From the NCBI GenBank assembly GCA_907165065.1, contig OU015534.1:8625686-8689685 (forward strand): a stretch of DNA of 64,000 nt. Reading direction: 5' to 3'. The DNA comes from Caprimulgus europaeus. Its lineage: Eukaryota > Chordata > Aves > Caprimulgiformes > Caprimulgidae. The translations under genes were made by a program, and so were the position numbers. The notes beneath the pieces were generated by a model, which did no database searches, was not told where the DNA came from, and saw only the letters and a program-made list of their open reading frames with translations. Numbering within the stretch: position 1 is the first letter of the stretch; every line of letters begins with the position of its first letter. Shown here in pieces: positions 11,101 to 22,780 of the stretch.

Positions 11101-14100
11101 CCCTCATTAGAGGGAAAAGATGCATCATGGCTGCATTATGTTTTAGACCTGTTTGGGCAGCAGATGCATCTTGTACCTGGAAGCCTGCATGTGTCTAAGA
11201 CCAGATTTTCTCTTATGGATGAGAACTCAGGAGGATGAAAGGGACAGTGATTTAATGGAGCACTGGTAAAGTCTAACTAAAGAAAACAGACTTCTGTTTT
11301 GTTTTGTTTTTCTCTTGCTTTTACTGGTTCATTAAAAAGTGTTTTATTTACTTTAAAGGTTTTGTATTTATTCCCACCACAAGGGATGGAGTGAGGGAGG
11401 GCAGAGAAATCAAAAAGAAACATTTTGATAGCAGTTGCTGTCTGTCTAGATGCCAGCTTTCTTCGGGGAAAATCTTAACTGGCATGTTAGCTTGTTGAGT
11501 CTTGAATAATAAATAATGAGGTGCAAGGTGGACAGATGGGTGATGGATGAGTTTTGCAAGGCTTACAGGGAGAAGAATTTCTTTTTCTCTTTTTTAAGAG
11601 TCTGATTCAAACAAAACTGAACTAGATTATCAGCTGAAAAAAAATCCATATCCTCCCATGTAAATGGAGTTTCATTTCAACTAGGTTGAAGAAAACAAAG
11701 TTTGACTTATTTAAAGTAACTGTGTCTCCATATGCAGGAGTGCTAGGGATCCCTTCACTGCCAGGTTTGTATTATTTCCTGAGATTTTAAAATATGACTC
11801 AGAGGATGTTCACACAAGGTGCTCTCCCTTAGTGATGCTATCTTAACTTTCTTTTTTTATTCTCCTTAATAATGGACCATTTGAGTCTGGAAGAAGTCTT
11901 GGGCTGTGTATGGCAGTGCAATCAATAATAAGTGGAAATGTGCATCTGTTTATTTTGATGGGGACCATCTCTGCTGAAGGAGTTTATTATTGGTTTCTGT
12001 TTTCCAGTGTGTTGGTGGTTGCCTCTGATCTCTGTTGTGTAGATGTCAGGATTTTATGGCCTGGATTTTTGCATTCCCAATTTTTGAAGTGATGGAAGAT
12101 TATTCCTGGCAAATCAGCCTGTGAAAGGCTGGGTATTTTCTGTGACATTGAAATGACATAAAAAGACACTGTGCTGCACCTGTGTGGGACTGAGTACATG
12201 TTGCTGCATCCTGCTACCAGCTGAGTTTCCTGGCTGTTCCCTGCCAGGACATGGGGCAACCGTGGTATGGCAGGAGCAGTTGAGCTGAGAGGAATGCAGC
12301 AAGATGAAGCTCCTCTGCCTCTGTTGTTCTGCTGGAAGATGTTAAAACTGTCTCCTGGATTTTTTCCACTGAACAGCAGTGCTGGAGGGTTCACTGTGTC
12401 CCTGGGGGATTATAGGAGTCAAAGATAGGTTAAATGAATGAAATTTGATGGCCTAAATTGGAGCTTGGATTGCATGATCAAAGGCCCTTTAATGCTAATG
12501 CCAACTTGTCCTCTCCACTCTCTACTGAGCCAAGTCAATCCCCTTCCCTAGGCAGTAGCTTCAGCTCTCACCAGTAGATGCAGCTGGCTGCCTCCTTAAA
12601 TCTTCTCCCCAGAGGTTTAGCCCTGGCCTTTGGGCTGAGCTGCTTTCATCTGTGCTCTCACCCTGCACGTTCGCAAGCCAGTCCTGCTGCATCGGCACCA
12701 GAAAGCTCGAGCCACCTGGGAAAGGAGGATGAGCATGTGTCTCTAGAAGAACTTTCTCTTACTGAGGTATTTGTACAGCCCCCTACCACTGAACTTGGAG
12801 TGTGCATAATTGTAATGGAGTGCTTGACTGAACTTGTTATTGGCACACATGGACATGGTGGTGAGAGACCCCAGCTTGTCCTCTCCCCACACTAGTGACC
12901 CCCAACAATTCCACCCCTGGAGTTGGCAGAGTATCAAAACACCTGGACTCTGGGTGACTCTTCTAAAATGCTGTGTCTCATGCAAGCTGCGTAAGAGAAC
13001 TTCTAATCTTTCAATTAAAAAGCCAGCTATAGAAGAGGCTGTCTCAGCTGCTCTGCCTTGATAAGAAGGGAAAGCTTTACAACTCGCTGTCAAGTCATAA
13101 CTCCTTTGCACACACACAGGTCTACTCTGCCAAGAGCAGGCAGAAATGCAGAAAGAAAAAAAAAAAACCTCCCATCAGTTTCATCTCTTTATTGGAAACT
13201 CTCTTGTCTGACAGCGAGTCTTTTGAAGACAGACATTTCCCACCTGTAGAACTCACCTAGGACTGGCGGCATCCCATCACCATTGCCTGAGGTCTTTCCT
13301 GCACTCCCTCGCCGAGTCTCGCAGTCTGAGATTCCCTCTCTGCTCCTGCCTATTGAAATATGAAAAATAAAATAAAAAACAAACCTTAAGAGCACAGGTC
13401 TGGCTGTTAATCCCAAACACACTGGTGTTTAAGCATCAAAAGTTTAATCATTGACTATTTACTGCTGGGAGAACATGATGTTTAAGGTGATGGCAACAGA
13501 AGAATTCCTACAATTGTTTCTCTACTTGTAAACGTTTAGGATGAAGGGAAATAACTGCCTTGGGTTAAAATAAAAAACTTGTCTTGGACTCCTGGGTTAC
13601 TGATCAGGAATTTCTGTTATTTGAGCAATGCTTCTAATCAGCTGAAATAGCAAGTGCTGTATCAAAGGATTATTCTAGGAAATGAGTATTACTTTTGATT
13701 GTAACATTGATTTCTCACTTATTAAATCCTAGCCTAAGAAGGTGTTGAAGAATATTATTTCTATCCAAAAGTGTTTTGTTTCAGGCAGCCTTTGTGTTTG
13801 CTAAGTCTTCTCTTAAGCTCACGGTTATCCTTTAAGAACAGTGTTCATTGACTGAGTGAGGGCACTGGTATGCTTTGCTGAAAAGAGAAGCCCAGACATG
13901 TAAAACAGCTTTTTTTTGCTTCCTGGGGCAGCTTGATGTGTTCCAGCCTGATGGCCTGAGTTGGGGTGGGGAGGAAGAAGTCCTCCCAGAGGAACAAGGT
14001 ATCTGGTAGAAAGGAAATATTGAGTAATGCAAGTTAAAATATACAGCTAGACACTGTTTCTTTGATATTATTTGTAGAAATGGAGGATGCTTGCTACTGA

Positions 14101-14193
14101 GGTTATTTAACAGTCAGAAGAGACTGTTGTGAGTGAGTCTCCTTTCTAGCACTCCTGTGAATGTCACTTGGTGGCTCCTAATTCCCTACACCA
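8171..14193. other. Unique non-coding DNA, no gene seen
   Basis: No transposon or gene was recognised. Interrupted poly-T tracts occur at 9744-9768. The open frames at 10270-10611 (plus), 11987-12394 (minus), 12578-12895 (plus) and 12743-13117 (minus) are each under 136 codons. They overlap one another on opposite strands and carry no domain I recognise. Confidence 0.55.
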
Positions 14194-14247
14194 CCAAATG
14201 AATCATAGCTTTAGCTTGAACCAAATGAATCATAACTTTAGCTTGGG
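14194..14247. repeat. 27-bp tandem duplication, two units
   Basis: Two adjacent 27-bp units (14194-14220 and 14221-14247) both begin CCAAATGAATCATA. They differ at about three positions, so the duplication is not very recent. Each unit contains ATGAATCAT, close to a POU/homeodomain core. Confidence 0.85.
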
Positions 14248-17200
14248 CTAAGGTGTTTCCTCTGGGAAGAAACCCAATCTTGCATATGAAGTAAACCTGA
14301 GAATTAGTCCTGATTCTGTAAAGGACAGTATCTGTGTAAACGTGTGTGCTGCATAATGGGTGGATGGGTGGGCATGAATGTTGACAAATACATTATAAGA
14401 CTCAGTGGCTGAGTCTGTTCTGAAACCCCACCAAATGACCAAGATAAAGCCCCTGATGATCAGTGTTGTGTTCAGTCTACCAGAGATGCCTGCTGAAGGC
14501 TGTGGTCAGGTATTACATGCCACCTGAACCTCAGTACCAGCCCAGGTGTCTACTCTTTGCCCATGGCAAGTGGAAGGTGATGCAGCTTCATGTGTAGTGG
14601 TGATCTAAAGGAGGATTAGATGTGGACTGTCCTAACCTTAATGCACATCTGTGGGGGGTATTCCCAGCCTACTGCCTCAGACCTGGCTGGTTCACAGCAA
14701 CCTGTAAAATCTTGGGCACTAAGAGGTTAATTAGCTGCTTCTTATCCACCAGCTAAAGACTATGTGCTGAAAGAAGGGGACACCAGAAACATAGAATGTG
14801 GTGGTCTCCTTCTGAGTCAGCTAACCTATAAACATTAATCTATTATGCCAATTAAATGCCTAGAGAAGGCAAAGCACTATATAAGTGCCAGGTGTTGTGG
14901 GAAGCCTGGGTCATGGCAATGCCAGAGGTGCCACCTGATGGATGGGAGATTAAACAGAGGTCTTTGCTACAAGTGCTCATTAATTATTCCGTAGCATTTT
15001 CCATGACAGAAGTCTTCCCTGGGAATTGAAGGTGAAGTCCTGATCAAGAGTGGCTTTTTTGTTTTTTCTTAAGCTTCTGGTCAGTTAAAAATTGGATGCA
15101 GTGCTGAAAACCAGTATAAGCTATGAAAAACACTAACCTAAAGGTAACAGATGGTAAAAGAATAATAATGGATCCGGTCAACAATAATTTCCTGTCCTAT
15201 AATTTTATTCTGGCTTTCTGTCTGTGGCACTGTACTGCAAGCTGAAAGGCTGAGCTAATTTCTGGACTATACCACAGTATTTCTGCATGATGTGAGATCA
15301 GATCATATAGGTCCATGCTCCTTGTTTTGGATGCCTGGCTTGATTCCCCCGAGATGATTTTGAGCTGATTGTTCTTCCAGTGCTTGCACTGACTGTGCCT
15401 GGGGCTGGAGGTGGTCCTCAGGCTTAGCCGAGGGCTTGTAGCGCTGCTTGCCAGCAGCCAGCTCGGTGGTGCTGAGCAATGCCCAAGTGCTTTGGAGGTT
15501 GGATCCTGTGCAATTTGGACAGTGCCACAGAGAAGATAGCCTGAGCCAAACCCCCCTCTAGGTCTAGGCTAGTCTGTAGTCAGAAAGGGAGACTTCCAGT
15601 CAAACCAGTGTTTAACCTCTAAAAGTGGAAGTATTCAGAGTTAAGGCTTTTTGCTGGCTGGAAAGGGAATGAAAACCCGCCTCCCTTACAGCAGCATGAT
15701 ATGGCCAAGTTCGTTAACATTTATTAGGTAATGATGAGCTGTGCTATTGAAATGCCTGTAAATAAACAAACCATCTACAGATGGCCACTTAATAGGCTTT
15801 GCTACCAGGTTGTAATACCTGACCCCATGCACAGATGTTGCTTTCCTCGAGCAGCTGTGCCACGTAGGTTTGCTTTCTGCCAAGGAAACCTTCCCTACCT
15901 TCTCCAGCTGAATTTCAGCTTCTTGAAGTCTATGTGCCTCCTTCCCCCCTACCCCAACCCTGTTCCCAAGGTATTATCATTTCCACAGTTTGTTTGGAAA
16001 AGCAGGCTGTGGTGCCTGTCATCCTTTGTGTGTGCTTTGTCTTTGTGCCAGCTCGCATCCGAGGAACTGCAAAGTGGCACCCGCGTTCTCTGTCTCACAG
16101 CAGGCATGTTTTGCATTTACTGACACATGGGGAGTGACTGACTAATACTAACATGAAAACAATTCTGACAGAACAAGGGCTTGATGCTGGGGGGAAAAAA
16201 AAAATCCAGGAAAACAGAGCGTGTTCAGCATATGCTATTGCCTTCACCAGTTCAATAAATATTTATTGTATTTCTTATAATTGAGTTTCTCCAGTGTAAA
16301 CCTAAGTGAAAAAGAGAGTGTAAGGAGAAGTTCAGGCAGATGGCCTTTTATTTTTTTAAGAAAAACCAAACCAACCAAAGAAAAATAAAACAAGATCCCC
16401 ACCCAAGCACACCAGCAGAGGTTTCTTATGATATAAATGAGAAAATATGCCAAAGAGATTTCTCTCAGCAGTGTAGATAAGCGGGGGCAGGGGAGAACCC
16501 CCCATAATAGAAAAACAGAGGAAATGCAACCCCCTCAGCCTTCTCTTGTGTCGCTTTGGGACTTGAGGTTGGGGTGTATGTGGGGGGAACCTTCATGCAG
16601 CAAATCTTGATATTAGATGAAACCTTTCATCATCAGAGCTTTTAGACACTTGAAAATAATCTGTGGTTAGGAAAAGGCAATAGCTAAGGCCATAGGAACA
16701 GACAGTCTGAATCTATTAAAGATGATAGAAAAGATACCTGATCTGGTGGGAATAAATCTAAAAATCCATAGGTCTCATGCTGACGGGTTATTCTGCTGGA
16801 TGGCTTTTCCCTGGTCACCTCTCCTTCATTTCTGCAGCTGACTGTTGGACCTGATTTTCATTTTTTGGTCTACCCACTCTGCTTGCCTTGGTTGAGCTGT
16901 TAAAGCCCTGCTCCTTGGATTTAACGAGAGTCTTCAGGCTGTTTGGAATTTGTCATTTTTAATGCTGCTTTTTGGCAGAAGCATCCATGTTCTGTGACAT
17001 TTCCCTTTAATTTAGAGCCACTTTGGAGCATCTGTAAATGGTCATGAGATAGGAATTTTAATTGTTTTAATTACATTTCTATCTTTCCCAGCCCCCTTTC
17101 TCCAATGGACCTTTTTACATTGCATCAGAGAGAATTTTCTTCCTCCCAATACATTTTTCAGATACTGACATCTGGAGACATTCATCAAAGAATAACTTCT

Positions 17201-18356
17201 ACTAGAAACCAAAAAATCCATTAATGAAGCTGGAACTATTTGCATAGTAGAAATTATACTTAATAACCTTTAAGGGGAAAACTCATGTGATTGATGTAGA
17301 ATACAATTATAGTTAATGGTCAGGGTGCAGGGGTGTTAAAGCCTGTTGTTTTTCAGATCCACTCTTCAATCTCTGGCACACTGGGGCCAGGGCTCCTTTT
17401 GCAGGGCACAGGAACTGGAGGAGGGGGCTGTTCCCAGTAACCCTGCTGAAGGGCATCATCTGGGGTGCCTGTTACACCTGGAAGCTGTCATCCTGGTGTG
17501 GGAGAGCCACTTAAATGTGGCGGAGAGCAGGGCTAGATATAGCAGCTAAGCTTTTCAGCAAGGCCTGTAGAAATGCAATAGCATTTAATTTGGTTCTGTT
17601 GGGGGGAGGGGGGGGAAGCCAGCTGTAGGGACTGCTGTGTTAGGAAAGGGGGGAAAAAAATTAGGTTTGCTTCAGACTTGATTGTCTGACACCCAACTGC
17701 TTTCACCTCCCTATGTGCAGGGCACAGGGAGACTCTAGGAGGAATATATTGTTGGTGTCCATAGATATGTTAGGCTTTTCTCGGGGAAGTTCAGGTATTT
17801 CATGTGTCCTGCAAAGATGGGTTAATGGAGCAAGCAGGCATACAGCCCAGAAGGTCACTGGAAAGAGGGAATGTGCAAAATTGACACAGATGCTGATCGT
17901 GTGCCCTGCAGGGGAGTTGCCTACAGCAAGTCAGGGCTAACACTGTTAAAAGAAATGATTTCGCAACAGCATGGAGGAGATAGCAGGGAATTGGACCTGT
18001 GTGTCTTGTCTTCTGCCCTTGTGATTGAGAAGGGAGCTGGGCTCACTCTCCTGCAGCCATACTACTGACCTGATTCCAACAGGAGCCCCCCAAAAGGGTC
18101 AGCTAGTCCAGTTTAGCTCCCAGCTGGGGAAGGGCAGGACCCAGCAACAGCCAAGCAACAAGGGGATAACTTGGTAAGTCTCTAACTCGATTGCCTCTGT
18201 GTGCTTGTGTAAGTAAGTGAGCAGGCTGCACACTGGATTCATAGCAGATTTTGTTTGTTTGTGCTGAAGTTGGTGATACTTCTACAATTTGGAGCTTCTT
18301 ATAACCAGTGCAAACTGTTAGTGTTAGTTCTGTGGTGTCAGTATCCAAGAAGGGTT
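14248..18356. other. Unique non-coding DNA, no gene seen
   Basis: No gene or transposon was recognised. The 130-codon plus-strand open frame at 15731-16123 is Cys- and Leu-rich without a domain signature. A G-rich run of 15 bases (one A) lies at 17601-17615. Confidence 0.55.
17601..17615 (+). repeat. G-rich run
   Basis: Six G, one A, then eight G. Together with the GGG some 13 bases downstream it could form an imperfect quadruplex, but the last loop is longer than the usual limit. Confidence 0.7.
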
Positions 18357-18408
18357 GGTGCTGAGATCTTTAACAAAGTTGGGTAGTGCTTAGATCTTTA
18401 ACCAAGTC
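18357..18408. repeat. Imperfect tandem duplication, period 28 bp
   Basis: GTGCTGAGATCTTTAACAAAG at 18358 recurs 28 bp later as GTGCTTAGATCTTTAACCAAG, with two differences over the core. The shared core AGATCTTTAAC is exact in both units. Confidence 0.8.
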
Positions 18409-21400
18409 ATTCAAAGTACTCTCTCAGGACATAGGATTATGTTACTACAGAGCTGCCCCTTTTTCATCTCTGTGCTTTCTGTTCTTGGGCATTGCCCGTT
18501 GTATTTTCATTCTCTAGCACTTGGGTGCTGGCCTTTGGCCAAACAAATAAAAAAACTTATTTTACTTCAACATAAAGGCAAAGGCATAGTAGCATCAGGA
18601 TGAAGGGCTGAGCTCTGGGGAAGCAGATGGATATTTCGGAGTCTGTGTGTACTAAGAGAAAAGCAGAGTGAGGAGAAAAACAAATCTGTGCAGAAGAACA
18701 TAAACTATTTAGGGGTTCTCTTGTTTGGTGGAGCTGGCTGCTCAAGCCTTTCTGTTTCTGGCAGAGCAATATCAATCCTCCTTCTAAATCTGAAAAGCAG
18801 CAAACAAGCCATGAAGTTTGCTATGCTCTCTGAGCAGGGCTGAAGAGCAAAGTCATCTTTCTCATGTAGGACAGAGAGCAGAAGACACGTGTTTCACCAC
18901 CTACCCATGCTGGGCCTGGGGCTGATCAGTGTAAGGCACAGAGCTGTGAAGGAGGGAGGTGGGGGCCCAGCATGTTTCTCCCCACGGGTGCAGCGTTGCA
19001 CCAAAGGTCCTGTGTAGGAGGATGCTAAAGTTCTGTATTCCTCTAAGGATTTCCAGATTACGGAGTTTGTTTTTCTGTTTTTAAAGGGATCAAAGTTTCT
19101 AAGCTGATTTTCATTCAGATGTCTAACTGATAGAGGTGACAGCAGAGGAAATCAAAGGAGGGAATTATTGTCTGTGCATCTCAGTCATTCTTGTGGCTGC
19201 CTTTATCTGCAAGAACGTTTCTGTTCCTTAAAGCCACACTTAACATAAACATAAAACCTTTTTGGCAGGTGGGCTCTGTGCTGGTACTTGGATTTTTGGA
19301 TTTCTCTGTGACAGATGGAGTCTTTGTCCCTTTCAGATCTGGGGCTTTGCACCTGCATTCTGTTTTCAACTGCCTTTTTATTTATTACTCATCAAAGGGA
19401 AACAACATAAAGGAAGCAGAAAGAAAGAATATTCAGTATTTTTCAAGAAAAAAGGAACTTAAACGAAGACCTTTAATCAATACTTCATGAGCTTGGGGTC
19501 ATCTTAATGTTTTTGCAAGCTGATTTCCTTTAACCAGAGCACGATTCACTATGACATGCAGGCTTGCAGTTTAGAATTGCAGGATTCTGCGTACCAAAGA
19601 ATTTGCCCTGATGAATTATCATTGGTAATGATGGAGGATGATGGCTTTGCATCTTTGTAGATGGTGACCATCGTATTTAGAACTCAAGTTGACTGGCAGT
19701 GCCAGTCAGTCCTTGTCTACCCATAGGAAAACCTGGTAAAATAATCTGGTATAGACTAGCCTAAGCATATAAAAGTTTGCCACTGTACGCTCTTTAGTCC
19801 TGCCTGTAATTGGACTACAAACTCTCTCTGAGCTGGACTTGCCAACCTTAGATGAATGTGAGGCCTGGAGGGGCCACTTGACATCCAGACTCTTCCTAAC
19901 TGCAAATTCAGACTTGAAGTTTAGGGCATGGCCTGGCTGTCTGTGGGAGGCAGCTGCAAAGAAGCAGGCGATGCTTGTGGCTCTGGTTGAATCAAAAGGT
20001 GTGAAAAAGTCAGGGCACAGCTCTTCCTCCTGCTCTCCCTCCCTGTCTGTGGCAGATCTGATTTCATATTCCAGGCATCCCTGCACCTGATGCCTCCACC
20101 ATGTGAGTGGGAGTTCAGTGAGTAAGTTGCAGAGAAGCCTTGTCCAGGAGGCAGAGGGAGCCCAGCGTACCCACCTTGGAAAAGAAAACATCTCCTCTGT
20201 CCCCAGGTACTTTGCCATGTTGTTTTTGTTAGCCATCCACTCAAAAAAAATAAATAAAACTTAAAATTTGCTGGCCAGTTCAGCCAGGAGTGCAGATCTC
20301 TCTGAGAAAACAAATCAGCTCACCTGCCGAAAGCTACAAGATGGAAGATGAGAAACAAGATGCTTAAATCAGGATCCTATTCAAAACTGAGTCTGTGCAT
20401 GATTATTCTTTGTCTTACCACTCCTCAAGGATGTTTAGAGGACATTAATGACTTGTCTCTCACTCAGAGAGATCCCAGAGCAAATTGTAGATTGTACACA
20501 GTATGACAAATCTATTCTGCAGTCAAAGGCATGCCTGGACCAGTCTGAGGCATGTTTCATTTGTATCACAGTGCCATTAGAAGCATAAAAAAATAATTTG
20601 TCAAGCTTCCACTTTGTACTGCACTTGAGTTAATCCACGAGCTCAGTGCAGGCTACTGCCCTTAACCCCATGCAGCTGGGGCTGGGTAGCCTGTGGAGAG
20701 CTCTAGGTACACCCACACAGCAGGCTTAGAGCTGTGGTAGGTGTGTGCATGCAAGTTGAATCTGTATTTGTGATGCTGGGGTACAGCTATCTATGGGGCA
20801 GTTCTTCCAACCAGTGCTGAAATGTAGCCATCTCTGGGGTGAAATGTTCAGGTTAGATTTCCAACCAAAGTTCCTAGGATTAGTAGCAAATAAGTTTGGT
20901 GGAGATTAGCAAAGAAAATTAGAATTGCTCAGATAGCAGTTACTCTCTGGAGTCAGATTCTTCCTCTTGCAGAAACCATCCTGGGAATAATTGATTAAGT
21001 CTTGTCTTGAGCCTTCTCTAAAATCCTCTTCTTTCTTCTCCCTTTTCACCTCCAGTCTGATCAGCAGAGTGGATTTTAAAGTGATGCTGGTGAAGTGACT
21101 CTGATGTGGGGAGAAGCTCTTTCTGAGAACTACTGGTATCTTTTTTTATGGAGTCCAAGTTTGAGTTTCATTGAGAGTCTCCAGTTGTAGTACTGATCCA
21201 GCCAGATGGTTTAGCCTATGAGGTCTGGTGGGATCACAAGCAGAGACAGTGAGAGGAGCAAGTGGATGGAGTATTACGGTTTCCACAAAACAAATCTCAC
21301 AACCACAGATAATTGAATAGATCTTCTCTGTGCTTATTCCAGTTTTGTGAGCTCGAGAGACACACTTTAAAGTGCTTCATTTTACCCCCAATTAACTTTA

Positions 21401-22759
21401 ATTCATCTTGTCTTGAGCTCTTGAGAATAGAAACCCTGCCAGATTTGTTGCCTTAAGTCCTTCTTAAAAAAAGGCAAAAATGTGAGGTTCACACTGATTG
21501 CACCAAATTCTTTAAAATAAGAGCATTCGAGTGAACTATTAAATCTACACCTCTATGGAAATAAGGCTCCGTGCAAAGTGGAGAGCCTGACAAGTGATTA
21601 TTACTTTCTGTGCAACATAATGGCCTTGAAGTACCACAAGAAAAAAAAATAAATAAAAAATCTTATCACTTAAAAGCGTTTGCTTGGTAGGGTCTAATGA
21701 GTAATATTAAATGCTCCTACCAGAAAAGCAACATTTTGACGGTAAGCCACTGTCCTCCCATGTTGCATTAAGACTGTGAGGTACTAGTTATGATTGCAGT
21801 TCTGGTTTGCCACAAAGGCATAAAACGTGCTTTGGAATGATGAGAGTGGAAGGAAATAGTCCATTTTCAGACCCACAGAATTTGCTAAGTGATGCCATTT
21901 TGCATGGAGAGTCCATTTTGTATAAATGAATAGTTTGCATACTACTTTTTTTAAATACTCCCCCACTTTTCAATACACAGAGGTGCCAATTTGGTTAGAC
22001 ATTTGACTTCTGTAGTTGGCTTCTGTAGGCAAGTAAGTGTGAGACATAAAATAAGGGCAGATATAATGATGCGGAAAAACAAGAAAAGAGGAACTGCAGG
22101 TGCAGAGCTTCTCAGGAAAAGAATTAAAGTAGTGGGAAACCTGTTGGACTTGGATTCTTCCAGCACATGGAATCTTATGGTCAAGTAAGCAGTAGTGCAG
22201 TTTGGGAGTTCAAGTGCAGTAAAATGAGAGACTGATCATAAGCAAGGTGGAAACTGAAGAACCATTGAGCAAACTACAAAAGTCCCCCTTATCTTTGACT
22301 GAAGTCCTTGCCAGCAAACTTGTGAGTGAAAAGTTATTCTCATTGCTTTGTTACTCTATTTAATCTGACAATAAAGTCTCCTGTATAACAAGAACACTTA
22401 TTATTACCGCCTGACCATCTAAAATTGCAGTGCGACAAGAGAACACGTAATAGCCAATGTGTTATCCCCATGGAAGGAAATGATCCATTAGCAAAATGCT
22501 ATAAACTGGCAGGCAGGAGGGCAGCTAAGCATTTTGACCCTATTAGCCTGGAGATAGGAAACCTAGTAATCCTAAATGTGATTGCCTCGGAGATAAGTTT
22601 AATTACTGAAAATGCTGGAACTGCAGAAACCCTGCAAAAATCTGTCTTTCTTTGGGAGCAAAAAGAAGCAACGAGGTAGTCTAGCAGCTAGAAAAGGGGA
22701 TAAAGAGTCCCATAATTAGCTGATCTCATCCTTATGTAATACTAACATGTAAAATATGC
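18409..22759. other. Unique non-coding DNA, no supported gene
   Basis: The longest open frame of the window outside LINE sequence lies here on the minus strand (19706-20236, 176 codons). Its translation has no domain, signal peptide or membrane pattern I recognise, and overlapping open frames exist on both strands at the same place, as expected in a locally GC-richer stretch. It is not called as a gene. Positions 21340-21720 and 22430-22680 are AT-rich with several homeodomain-like cores. Confidence 0.5.
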
Positions 22760-22780
22760 CAACTCTCTCCAAGAGAGTTG
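22760..22780. repeat. Short hairpin, 9-bp arms with 3-nt loop
   Basis: CAACTCTCT at 22760-22768 is followed by CCA and then its exact reverse complement AGAGAGTTG at 22772-22780. The run after the second arm is not T-rich and there is no gene beside it, so it is not called a terminator or RNA gene. Confidence 0.85.

Noticed and set aside
11987-12394. 135-codon minus-strand open frame
   Set aside because: No recognisable domain, with overlapping open frames on both strands at the same place. Chance frame.
15731-16123. 130-codon plus-strand open frame
   Set aside because: Cys/Leu-rich composition without any domain, no splice or start context, and a second frame (15934-16137) is open over the same bases. 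Treated as chance.
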